Shown here: positions 17,360-25,434 of the stretch, one piece after another | Layout of the letters: each line of letters opens with the position of its first letter | Position numbering within the stretch: the first letter of the stretch is position 1 | From: an uncultured Bacilli bacterium | GTDB taxonomy: Bacteria > Bacillota_I > Bacilli_A > RFN20 > CAG-826 | Direction: 5' to 3' | Length of the DNA: 33,306 nt | Assembly: GCA_944368945.1 (NCBI GenBank) | Contig: CALVXH010000011.1 | Location: 1 to 33,306, forward strand | Notes under the pieces: generated by a model | What the model saw: only the letters and a program-made list of their open reading frames with translations | What the model was told of the DNA's origin: nothing | Databases searched by the model: none | Made by a program: the position numbers and the translations under genes

Positions 17360-19381
17360 ATGAAAAGAAAAAATAGAGTCGCTTTAGTTGGCCTATGTGC
17401 ATTATCTCTAGGTCTTATTGCTGGCTGGTCTAAACCATCAGCAGCAAGTGCAGCAGCTAGTGAAAATTCATCTGAAATGAGTGAAGATACATTATCACAA
17501 AGTGCGACTATTACAGGCAGTGATAAAATTGAAATCGGTGGTAGCACACAATTAGGCCTTTCATTATCTAATGTTAGTGCAGCCACATTTATTTGGGAAT
17601 CTTCCGATACAAGTGTTGCTACAGTTAAAGATGGTTTAGTAACTGGCTTAAAAGCTGGTACAGCAACAATTACTGTAACATGTGTAGAAGATTTATCTCT
17701 TGAAGCTACAAAAGAAATCACTGTTGTTAAAGATTTAGATGGAAAATATAAAGTAAGTTTTGTTGATTATGATGGAACATTATTATATGAAACCTATGTC
17801 GATGAAGGTGCTACAGTTACTTTTAAAGGCGAAGAACCTACTAGATTAAATTCAACAACAACATTATATTCATTTATTGGATGGGATCACGATTTAACTA
17901 ATATCACCGATAATACTTTAATTAAGGCTAAATATTCTGAGACAGATTTTAGTGATTATTTCTTTGAAGATCTAGGTACAACATATAAATTTATTGGATA
18001 TAGTGGTGAAGGTGATACTTTAACTATTCCTACTTCATTTAACGGAAGAGCAGTTACGGCAATTGGTAGCAATGTTATTAAGGGAAATACACATGTTAAA
18101 AAGGTAGTTATTCCTAAAGGAATTGATACTATTGATTCAAATGCTTTCTCAGATTCGGAAACACTTGAAGAAGTTAATATTCCAAGTACGGTTTATTATT
18201 TTGGAGAAAAAATCTTTTATCAATGCAGTGCACTAAAAACAGTTACTATTGAGGATGGAGTTACTTCAATTGCTGATGAAATGTTTAGATCGTGTAGCGC
18301 TTTAACATCTATTGAAATTCCAAATACTGTTACTAGGATTGGAGAGAATTCATTTTTTATGTCAGGCTTAACTGAACTAACAATTCCTGAATCTGTTACT
18401 GAAATTGGTCAAATGGCGTTCTCGAATTGTGCGAGTTTAGTAAAAGCAACGGTAAAAGCAAATATTGAAACATTGCCAAGTAGTTGCTTCTCATCTGATA
18501 AACAATTAACTACATTGGAACTTGATTGTCCTGTCGTTAAATTAGATACTGCAGCAGTAATGTCTTGTACAGCATTAACTGAAATTACTTTGCCAGACAC
18601 ACTTACTACGATTGGCGATAGAGCTTTCTCAGGATGCACAGCTTTAGCAACAATAACTTTAGGTAGTGGAACTACTGATTTTGGTGAAGATTCATTAAAT
18701 AATGTACCTGCCTTAAATGATGGCGGAGCAGGTATAAAACTTAAAGAAGATGATACAACTCACTCTATTGAAAATGGAATTCTTTATTCAAATAGCGGAA
18801 GTAAAATCTCTTTAGTTCTTGATGCCGCTAGTGTTCCAACCACATTAAATTTTAAAGAATTGGGTGTTACTGAAATTGGAAGTTTTGCTTTCTTAGATAT
18901 TACAACTATTACATCAATTTCACTTGATGGAGTTACATCTATTGGTGTTCATGCTTTTGATGGATGTAAAGGTGTAACTGGTGAACTTTTAATTCCCGAA
19001 AGTTGCGTTGATGTTGGTTTAGGTGCTTTTGAATATATGAGTGGTATTACAAGTATTAATATTCAAACATTATTTGGAGACACTAAGACAATTCCAGAAG
19101 AAATCTTTAGAAATTGTACAAGTGTAACTACAGCATCTATTCCAGATGGAATTGAGAAGATTAGTTTACGTGCATTTGGATGGATTGGTACTAAATTTAC
19201 AAGTGTTAATATTCCAAAGAGCGTAACTTATATTGGAAATTATGCTTTCCAAAGCAATTCAAAACTTATCATAACTTATGAAGGAACAGAGGAAGATTGG
19301 AAGAGTGTTACACTAGATGGCACATATGCTATTCCCAGTGCACAACAAAAAACAATGATCTTTGCCGGAGAAGGAGAATAA
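17360..19381 (+). CDS. BspA-like leucine-rich-repeat exported protein, lipobox Cys replaced by Trp
   Basis: 673 residues and a clear paralogue of the preceding gene: signal peptide, Big_2 domain (about 50-125; WESSDTSVATVKDGLVTGLK), InlB-type repeat (about 129-193; VSFVDYDGTLLYET, FIGWDHDL) and LRR_5 repeats to the C-terminus. The signal ends L19-I20-A21-G22-W23-S: a lipobox in all but the Cys, one base from TGC or TGT. An Ala-rich stretch (PSAASAAASE) supplies a signal-peptidase-I site near residue 33, so the protein is probably released or held by partners. No C-terminal anchor. GGGAGGTAGAGG precedes the start, 16 bases after the previous stop. Confidence 0.85.
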   Translation: MKRKNRVALVGLCALSLGLIAGWSKPSAASAAASENSSEMSEDTLSQSATITGSDKIEIGGSTQLGLSLSNVSAATFIWESSDTSVATVKDGLVTGLKAGTATITVTCVEDLSLEATKEITVVKDLDGKYKVSFVDYDGTLLYETYVDEGATVTFKGEEPTRLNSTTTLYSFIGWDHDLTNITDNTLIKAKYSETDFSDYFFEDLGTTYKFIGYSGEGDTLTIPTSFNGRAVTAIGSNVIKGNTHVKKVVIPKGIDTIDSNAFSDSETLEEVNIPSTVYYFGEKIFYQCSALKTVTIEDGVTSIADEMFRSCSALTSIEIPNTVTRIGENSFFMSGLTELTIPESVTEIGQMAFSNCASLVKATVKANIETLPSSCFSSDKQLTTLELDCPVVKLDTAAVMSCTALTEITLPDTLTTIGDRAFSGCTALATITLGSGTTDFGEDSLNNVPALNDGGAGIKLKEDDTTHSIENGILYSNSGSKISLVLDAASVPTTLNFKELGVTEIGSFAFLDITTITSISLDGVTSIGVHAFDGCKGVTGELLIPESCVDVGLGAFEYMSGITSINIQTLFGDTKTIPEEIFRNCTSVTTASIPDGIEKISLRAFGWIGTKFTSVNIPKSVTYIGNYAFQSNSKLIITYEGTEEDWKSVTLDGTYAIPSAQQKTMIFAGEGE

Positions 19382-19386
19382 CAAAA

Positions 19387-21126
19387 ATGCGACACGTTAA
19401 AAATTTATTAATATTGACTTTATTATTTGGTTCTGCAGGGTTTTTAACTAATTGTTCAACTAATATTACTTCTAGCGATACCATTAATGTATCGCTAGAT
19501 GAACCATATGTTAGTATGGGTATTAATGCGACTAAAGATATTGACATAGATGTAAATTTTGATGATGTCGCGATTTCAGTTGAAAATCAAGACTTAGTAA
19601 AGGCTTCATACTTTGAAAAGAAATTGACAATAATTTCTAATTCTAATGTTGGAACAACTAGAATCAAAGTATATAAGTCTAGTGATGAAAATATTTTTAA
19701 AGATATTTTAGTTACAGTAACTAAATCAACTACTACAAGTGAGTTAAGCATCTTAGACAGTGGTGAAACAACTTATAAAATTGGTGATAAATTTACAAGA
19801 AGTGGACTTGAAGTAGCTATTGTTACTAAGCAAGGAGACACAGTTTTAAATACATTAAGATTAGATGACTTTGAAGTATTTTTATCAATAGAAGACGGTA
19901 CTATTTTTACATCAACTGGGAAAAAAGTAATTTATGTTTCTACATTAGATGCCTCAATAAAACCAATTAGTTATGAAATTGAAGTTGTTGATGATAATCT
20001 TTATCCATTAAAAAGACTTACTAACTTATTATCTAGTAATAATTATTCAATGAGTTTTAAAACAAACTATAACTCAATATTAACTATTGATGGAAAATTA
20101 ATTTTTAATCCTAATTACTTCATCAATACTTATATGGATTTATGCTTTGCTAAAGATAACAATGGTGTGTTTAAGTATGAATATAATAATGGAGTAATTG
20201 GATCTTCAATTATCACTAAAAATGGTTATTTTACTGATTTAAAGTCTGATGATTTATATGATGCTGTTGGAATGTTTTCATCAACAGTTGGACTTAAAGA
20301 CTTTGAAGATGAATATTTTGATGATGTTATAGTAAGTGGATCAACATATACTTTTAAAAATAAGGAATTATTATCTTTATTTTGGAATGATACACTTGGA
20401 TTTAATGGGTCAGCCGATACATTAAATTTAAATGTTGAAGGTGATGCTATATCTTATGTTATTAGTGGAACGATTAGCAGCGGATTGGAATTAACTTTCG
20501 CAGGTACTATTTATGATATTGGAACAACAAGGGAAGCATCAATTGAAGCATATTTAAGTTCTTCACATAAGGTAAGTGAAGTAGGTGATCCAACTGTTAG
20601 TTCACTTGTTACTGAATTAAGAAAATGCAACTATACATATGCGGAAGATAATTTCACAATTTATGTAAATCCAAATTATGTTTACATTGAAGATTCAACT
20701 AGTGGAGGAAATGGTGAAGGCTTTATTGAACAAGATGATGGCGTATATAATTTTGTTGTTGAAAACGAAGTATTAACTTTAGAAGATAAAGTTAGTGATT
20801 TTGATTCAATTGAAGAAACTATTTATGACTTTAATAACTACTCGTTGTTTAAAGATGAAGAAATAAGTTCTTATTATGATTCAAGTTATTATGGTGGATA
20901 TATTAACTTTGACTATGAAGGATCACTAGAATTAATGACTAATTTCTTTGAATCATTTTATGGAAACTTATCTTCATATACCCCGTTTGGAACGATATTT
21001 AAGAGTGATTCTACATTATCTAATGCGGTGATGGATGTATATTTAGAGACTGCAAGTGGTGGCATGACTTATGTTGAAGGCAACTTCTTAAATATTGGTT
21101 CTACATCAGTGTCTTATATTAAATAA
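19387..21126 (+). CDS. Ig-like lipoprotein with tandem C-terminal domain, paralogue 3
   Basis: 579 residues from ATG 19387, five bases after the previous stop. GGAGAAGGAG inside the previous gene's end serves as ribosome binding site, and a longer in-frame reading from 19297 would put the signal peptide internally. Lipobox L20-T21-N22-C23. A degenerate Ig-like domain is followed by a Big_3 domain (about 118-200; TYKIGDKFTRSGLEVAIV). Two units then follow: unit 1 starts LKRLTNLLSSNNYSMSFK and ends YDIGTTREASIEAYLSS; unit 2 starts LVTELRKCNYTYA and ends FLNIGSTSVSYIK at the C-terminus. It is the last gene of the operon, before a strong terminator. Function unknown; surface role inferred. Confidence 0.82.
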   Translation: MRHVKNLLILTLLFGSAGFLTNCSTNITSSDTINVSLDEPYVSMGINATKDIDIDVNFDDVAISVENQDLVKASYFEKKLTIISNSNVGTTRIKVYKSSDENIFKDILVTVTKSTTTSELSILDSGETTYKIGDKFTRSGLEVAIVTKQGDTVLNTLRLDDFEVFLSIEDGTIFTSTGKKVIYVSTLDASIKPISYEIEVVDDNLYPLKRLTNLLSSNNYSMSFKTNYNSILTIDGKLIFNPNYFINTYMDLCFAKDNNGVFKYEYNNGVIGSSIITKNGYFTDLKSDDLYDAVGMFSSTVGLKDFEDEYFDDVIVSGSTYTFKNKELLSLFWNDTLGFNGSADTLNLNVEGDAISYVISGTISSGLELTFAGTIYDIGTTREASIEAYLSSSHKVSEVGDPTVSSLVTELRKCNYTYAEDNFTIYVNPNYVYIEDSTSGGNGEGFIEQDDGVYNFVVENEVLTLEDKVSDFDSIEETIYDFNNYSLFKDEEISSYYDSSYYGGYINFDYEGSLELMTNFFESFYGNLSSYTPFGTIFKSDSTLSNAVMDVYLETASGGMTYVEGNFLNIGSTSVSYIK

Positions 21127-21142
21127 AAATAATTAAATTTAT

Positions 21143-21175
21143 AAAGGAGATAGCCAAGAAAGTTGTCTCCTTTTT
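21143..21175 (+). terminator. Strong terminator of the five-gene operon
   Basis: A 12-bp stem (21143-21154 with 21162-21173, two G-U pairs) around a 7-nt loop, with TTTTT at 21171-21175. Confidence 0.9.
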
Positions 21176-21295
21176 ACTTACTTTTATAATAAGCAAGATA
21201 AGAAAAAATTTACAATATAGATTCGATAATTGAATAAAATAGTTTAGTTTTACATAGTTTTTTTAATAAAAGGTTATCTAGTATTTATTACAATA

Positions 21296-21324
21296 TTGAT
21301 TTTTTCTTTTTATTGTTATTAAAT
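21296..21324 (+). promoter_or_regulatory. Candidate promoter of the Ntn-hydrolase gene
   Basis: TTGATT (21296-21301), a 17-bp spacer and TTAAAT (21319-21324). Each hexamer matches consensus at four of six positions; the ribosome binding site follows at 21338-21343. Confidence 0.35.
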
Positions 21325-21348
21325 TTTAAATGTTTGTGAGGAGTGAAA

Positions 21349-22599
21349 ATGAAAAAATATAAAGCAAAGCAAAAGAAAAGTTTATTAACGAAAATATTAA
21401 TTATTACTGGAACAGCCTTATTAGTTGTTGTAGTTGCTGGAGTCAGTACAGTATTTGGATTATGGGGAAATGAGATTGCTTCTATATGTTCTATTAAGAA
21501 AATTGACAATGCTGATCCATCTACCAATGCAGGACCAGTATATGAAATGAATATCTCTGGTGGATATTATTTTGATAAATTCGTTGAAAATGGTGGAGCT
21601 AGTAGTGATGATCAATTAATTGATTTTATTGTTGATAATATTTCGAAAGGAATTTTACCAATCAGTATGAAATCACCTACTATAGGATGTTCATCATTTA
21701 CTGCAATTAACGAAAAAGGTGAACGTTTATTTGGAAGAAATTATGATTTTAGCAAAACAACAAGCATGATAGTCCACGCTAATCCAGGTAATGGCAGACA
21801 TAAATCAATTTCATCAGTTGACTTAGAATTTTTAGGAATTACAAATGGTACTGAATTAACTTCTATTATGCAAAAAGCACTTTGCTTAGCAGCACCTTAC
21901 GCACCTTTAGATGGAATTAATGACGCAGGAGTTAGTTGCGGAATTTACATGTCATATCAAGGCGATAGTAATGGTACAGTTGTTGCTACTGACCAAGACA
22001 CTTCTAAACCTGATTTAACTTCAACAACTATGCTTAGATTAATTCTTGATTATGCTGATAATGTTGAAGAAGCAATTTCTTTAGTTGAACAATATGATTT
22101 ACATGACTCAGCAACAACATCATTCCATTATATGGTTGCTGATAAAACTGGAGCTAGTGCAATATTTGAATGGGTTGCAAATGATTCAAAAACAGATACA
22201 GATGGTTCGAAAAGAGAATTAAAAATCTATAGAAATGATGATGATGCAATTCTTGGAGAAAAAGAAGAAACAAATGATTTCCAATATATTACAAACTTTA
22301 TAGTTACTCCAAATTACTACACAAGTGATGAAGAGAAAAAAGGCCTTGATCGTTATGATCAAATTGAAAGTATGATAAATCCTGATGGAACAAATACTGA
22401 AGGCAAAATCACTGATGTAGAAGCGATGAATATTTTAAAAACGGTCGGAAGAAGAAATTGGAATTCATTAGAAGGTAGCCAAGACTCTAATAGTATTACT
22501 GTATGGTCAACCTTGTATAATTTAACAACATTAGAATCTACTTTTGTCCCAAATGAAAAATTTGATAATCCAAATTCGATTTTCAAATATAAGCTTTAA
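21349..22599 (+). CDS. Membrane-anchored Ntn hydrolase (acyl-coenzyme A:6-APA acyltransferase/choloylglycine-hydrolase type)
   Basis: 416 residues from ATG 21349, with GAGGAG five bases upstream. A basic N-terminus and one membrane helix (about 12-36) place the rest outside. The Ntn core begins at IGC114SSF, followed by GR130NYD133F; the C-R-D spacing (16 and 19) equals that of C2-R18-D21 in bile salt hydrolases. In this superfamily Cys becomes the catalytic N-terminus, and acyltransferase-type precursors cleave themselves at a Gly-Cys bond. G113-C114 is such a bond, so self-cleavage could release the enzyme from its anchor and 113-residue propeptide. Further conserved-looking parts are NDAGVSCGIYMS and HYMVADKTGASAIFEW. 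It would hydrolyse linear amides; the substrate is unknown. Monocistronic, with its own terminator. Confidence 0.8.
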   Translation: MKKYKAKQKKSLLTKILIITGTALLVVVVAGVSTVFGLWGNEIASICSIKKIDNADPSTNAGPVYEMNISGGYYFDKFVENGGASSDDQLIDFIVDNISKGILPISMKSPTIGCSSFTAINEKGERLFGRNYDFSKTTSMIVHANPGNGRHKSISSVDLEFLGITNGTELTSIMQKALCLAAPYAPLDGINDAGVSCGIYMSYQGDSNGTVVATDQDTSKPDLTSTTMLRLILDYADNVEEAISLVEQYDLHDSATTSFHYMVADKTGASAIFEWVANDSKTDTDGSKRELKIYRNDDDAILGEKEETNDFQYITNFIVTPNYYTSDEEKKGLDRYDQIESMINPDGTNTEGKITDVEAMNILKTVGRRNWNSLEGSQDSNSITVWSTLYNLTTLESTFVPNEKFDNPNSIFKYKL

Positions 22600-22626
22600 T
22601 TATTTTTCATATCAATCTTGAATTAT

Positions 22627-22666
22627 ACTCTTTTTAATGTCTTTGCATTTTAAAAAGAGTTTTTTA
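22627..22666 (+). terminator. Rho-independent terminator
   Basis: ACTCTTTTTAA (22627-22637) and TTAAAAAGAGT (22650-22660) form a perfect 11-bp stem with a 12-nt loop, followed by a T run. Confidence 0.85.
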
Positions 22667-22742
22667 TTTTTAGTTGACTAAGAAAAATATAAAAAATGTC
22701 GTGAAAAGAAAATTAAAAAGTTTCGATTGCATCAAAATAATT

Positions 22743-22770
22743 TTGATTTTTTCTATATTAGTATTAGAAT
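22743..22770 (+). promoter_or_regulatory. Candidate promoter of the OmpR-type regulator
   Basis: TTGATT (22743-22748), 16-bp spacer, TAGAAT (22765-22770; five of six). The start near 22777 leaves a leader of about nine bases with AAGAGA as ribosome binding site. Confidence 0.4.
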
Positions 22771-22785
22771 TAGATTATAAGAGAA

Positions 22786-23460
22786 ATGAATAAATTTTTA
22801 ATATTTTTATTTTGCGATGATTGTAAAGTCAACGATATCATCCTTTCTTCATTTAGCAAATTTAATTTTTCAATTAAATCTTTTAATAATGAAGAACAGT
22901 TTTTTAAAGAGTTTAAAGATGTTAAACCTAATTTAATATTGCTTGATTTTGCATATGGTGAAGCAAATAATTTAACGATTTTAAAAACTATTAGAGATGA
23001 TATTGCTAATGAAAATATTTCAATATTGGTTTTAAATCCAAGCGGAGATATTAATGTTAAATTAGATTTATTAAATAGCGGTGCAGATGATGTAATCGAT
23101 GTTCCTTTTGATATTAGAGAATTGATTAGCAGAGTAAACATTCATTATAGGAAGTTTTTAAATAGCAAATTTGTTATAAAAATTAACGATTTCTATTTAG
23201 ACAGAAAAAATGAAATGCTATTTAAATTTGATGAACAAATTTATTTAACAAAAAACGAATTTAAAATTATCGACTTTCTATTTAGAAATAGAGGAAAAAT
23301 AGTTTCAAGAGAAGAATTATATAATATTATTTGGGGTATAGACAACTGTATAAATTCAAGGTCAGTCGATATGCATATTAAGTCAATAAGAGAAAAAATA
23401 GGAGACGCTAATAAGAACTTTATTTTATCTATTTACGGACAAGGATATAAAATAGAATAA
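22786..23460 (+). CDS. Orphan OmpR/PhoB-type response regulator with degenerate receiver
   Basis: 224 residues. The receiver (about 1-120) keeps D11-D12 and D54 (LILLDFAYG) but has lost two switch residues: the Thr/Ser position reads N (ILVLNPSGD) and the invariant Lys before Pro is V106 (DVIDV106PF). A complete OmpR winged helix occupies about 128-224, including TKNEFKIIDFLFRNRGKIVSREEL and the C-terminal YGQGYKIE. No kinase gene is adjacent. In known atypical receivers, loss of the Lys/Thr pair goes with phosphorylation-independent action, so this regulator may be constitutive or respond to another signal. Target genes cannot be told from the sequence. Shares a bidirectional terminator with the convergent LysR gene. 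Confidence 0.87.
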   Translation: MNKFLIFLFCDDCKVNDIILSSFSKFNFSIKSFNNEEQFFKEFKDVKPNLILLDFAYGEANNLTILKTIRDDIANENISILVLNPSGDINVKLDLLNSGADDVIDVPFDIRELISRVNIHYRKFLNSKFVIKINDFYLDRKNEMLFKFDEQIYLTKNEFKIIDFLFRNRGKIVSREELYNIIWGIDNCINSRSVDMHIKSIREKIGDANKNFILSIYGQGYKIE

Positions 23461-23472
23461 TACACAATGCAA

Positions 23473-23499
23473 AAAAGATACGATTATATCGTATCTTTT
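23473..23499. terminator. Bidirectional terminator
   Basis: AAAAGATACGAT (23473-23484) and ATCGTATCTTTT (23488-23499) form a perfect 12-bp stem with a 3-nt loop and A/T tracts on both sides. It lies between the convergent OmpR-type and LysR genes and overlaps the LysR stop. Confidence 0.88.
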
Positions 23500-24356
23500 A
23501 TTAAATTTAGCAATTTTTCTGCAGGTTTAGAAAGTATTTTAAACTTTTTCCGTATAATGCTGATTGAAATAGTTAATTCAGGATTTAATTTCTTATAAAT
23601 TAAGTTGGTATTATTAACATCAACTATATTCTTTAATGTTAACAGATAGCCCATTTTTTCTTTAGCCATATAAATAGCATTATTAACTAAAGAATAAGTA
23701 TTAACGATATTTAATTCGCCTTCTTTTTTATTAAACCAAGAAATTACTTTTTCTGAATTAATTGACTGCCTAGATAAAATTAATGGTAATTTATTTACAT
23801 CATTTGGGGTTATAAATTCTTTATTAGATAATGGATCTTCTTTGTCTAAAAGGAAACTCCATGTTTCTTTATATGGTAATTTAATGTAGTTATATTTCGC
23901 TTGATCGACATCTCCATATACAACACAAAAATCAAATAACCCATTGTCTAATCTGTCTAAAAGATCCAATGAGTCCCCACTTGTAAAGTGAAAATGAATA
24001 TCTGGATATTCTTTTTGCAAAGTATGGCAAATTTTAATTATTTTAGAAATTGATGATGATTCACCAGCACCTATATAAAGATCACCTTTAATTGAACTAT
24101 CAAAATGAATAAGTTCATCCTTAGCTTTTTCACTTAATGAAGTGATTTCTTCAGCTCTTCTTTTAAAATATATTCCTGCTTCAGTTAATTCTATATTTCT
24201 TTTTCCTCTAATAAATAATTTATGTTTTAATTCATATTCTAATATGGCTATTTGTCGAGATAAAGTAGGCTGTGTCATATTTAAAATTTTTGCAGCTTTA
24301 GAAAAACTTCCTTCATTAGCAATAGTTAAAAAATAATGTAAAATTCGTATTTCCAT
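23484..24356 (-). CDS. LysR-family transcriptional regulator
   Basis: 290 residues, standard length. The N-terminal winged helix-turn-helix (about 1-60) reads LHYFLTIANEGSFSKAAK, LNMTQPTLSRQIAILE and ELTEAGIYFKRRAEEI, all typical. The remainder (about 88-290) is the periplasmic-binding-like effector domain (DLYIGAGESSSISKI). It is divergent from the alpha/beta hydrolase gene with 102 bases between starts, the classic LysR arrangement in which the regulator controls itself and the divergent operon. The effector is unknown. By linkage it likely senses a redox or small electrophilic compound; this is inference. Confidence 0.93.
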   Translation of the reverse strand: MEIRILHYFLTIANEGSFSKAAKILNMTQPTLSRQIAILEYELKHKLFIRGKRNIELTEAGIYFKRRAEEITSLSEKAKDELIHFDSSIKGDLYIGAGESSSISKIIKICHTLQKEYPDIHFHFTSGDSLDLLDRLDNGLFDFCVVYGDVDQAKYNYIKLPYKETWSFLLDKEDPLSNKEFITPNDVNKLPLILSRQSINSEKVISWFNKKEGELNIVNTYSLVNNAIYMAKEKMGYLLTLKNIVDVNNTNLIYKKLNPELTISISIIRKKFKILSKPAEKLLNLIKDTI

Positions 24357-24458
24357 ATTAACATTTTAATATGCTTTAAAGGCATAATAAACCATTAATT
24401 TTAGGTATTTGAACATAACATAAAAGTATAATAAACTAATTGTGAAATGGAGATATTT
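24357..24458. promoter_or_regulatory. Divergent LysR/hydrolase control region
   Basis: TATAAT (24427-24432) serves the rightward operon, without a good -35, as expected if LysR activates it. ATAATAAAC occurs twice as a direct repeat (24384-24392 and 24428-24436), the second overlapping the -10. ATGCTTTAAAGGCAT (24371-24385) is an imperfect dyad that could be a LysR box. On the minus strand a TAAAAT lies six bases before the LysR ATG. Confidence 0.45.
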
Positions 24459-25430
24459 ATGAGTGAAGAATTAATGGAATATCCTTGGGACAAAACATTT
24501 CCTAAATCGAATTTAGTTAATGTAACAAAAGTTTCTTTCCACAATAGGTATGGAATAAAACTTGTTGGAGATTTATATACTCCTATTAAGTATGATCATA
24601 AATTAAGTGCGATTGCTGTATCAGGTCCTTTTGGAGCTGTTAAAGAGCAAGCTTCAGGATTATATGCTCAAGAACTTGCTAAAATGGGATTTACTGCTTT
24701 AGCTTTTGATCCTTCGTTTATTGGGGAAAGCGGAGGAGAAGTAAGAAATGTAGCATCTCCTGATATAAATACTGAAGATTTTTCTGCGGCAGTTGATTTT
24801 TTATCTACTAGAGATTTTATAGATCCAGAAAAGATTGGTATTTTAGGTATTTGCGGATTTGGTGGTATGGCATTAAATGCTGCAGCTATGGACACTAGAA
24901 TTAAAGCTACGGTTAGTGTAACAATGTATGATATGAGTAGGGTCACTGCTAATGGATATTTTGATAGTGAAAATACATTAGAGGATAGACTTAATAAAAA
25001 GATATCTTTAAATAAACAAAGAACTGAAGATTATAAGAATAATACTTATAAATTAGCTGGTGGGGTAAGTGATGTAATTCCTAATGATGCACCTCAATTT
25101 GCTAAAGATTATTATACTTACTATAAAACTAAAAGAGGCTATCATATTAGGTCATTAAATTCTAATAAAGGATGGAATGTAACTAGTAGTTTATCATTTA
25201 TGAATATGCCTTTATTAAGTTATGCTGAAGAAATAGAAACACCAATCTTACTTATACATGGAGAAAAGGCCCATTCACTTTATTTTTCTAAAGATACGTT
25301 TAAAAGATTAAAAGGTGATAACAAGGAATTATTAATCATTAAAGACGCAAATCACATAGATTTATATGATAATTTAGAAAAAATACCTTTTGATAAAATT
25401 AAAGAATTCTATTTAAAGTATATAGGTTAA
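24459..25430 (+). CDS. Alpha/beta hydrolase (YcjY/dienelactone-hydrolase-like) with Cys nucleophile
   Basis: 323 residues from ATG 24459, chosen over ATG 24447 because ATGGAGAT then gives a properly spaced ribosome binding site. The oxyanion segment AIAVSGPFGAVKEQ and the nucleophile elbow GIC132GFGG are clear; Cys replaces Ser as in dienelactone hydrolases and the YcjY-like group. H299 in DANHIDLYD is the catalytic His, and the acidic residue probably lies in ILLIHGEKAHS. No signal peptide, so cytosolic. First gene of a probable three-gene operon with a flavoprotein (4-base gap) and a cyclophilin-like lipoprotein, divergent from LysR. Substrate unknown. Confidence 0.88.
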   Translation: MSEELMEYPWDKTFPKSNLVNVTKVSFHNRYGIKLVGDLYTPIKYDHKLSAIAVSGPFGAVKEQASGLYAQELAKMGFTALAFDPSFIGESGGEVRNVASPDINTEDFSAAVDFLSTRDFIDPEKIGILGICGFGGMALNAAAMDTRIKATVSVTMYDMSRVTANGYFDSENTLEDRLNKKISLNKQRTEDYKNNTYKLAGGVSDVIPNDAPQFAKDYYTYYKTKRGYHIRSLNSNKGWNVTSSLSFMNMPLLSYAEEIETPILLIHGEKAHSLYFSKDTFKRLKGDNKELLIIKDANHIDLYDNLEKIPFDKIKEFYLKYIG

Positions 25431-25434
25431 TGGT

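Noticed and set aside
17296-17721. 141-codon open frame on the minus strand
   Set aside because: It is antisense to the 3' end of one LRR gene and the 5' end of the next, has no ribosome binding site and has a composition reflecting the complement of those genes.
22675-22710. TTGACT as -35 of the OmpR-type gene
   Set aside because: No -10 at 16-18 bp; the TTGATT/TAGAAT pair at 22743-22770 is better placed.
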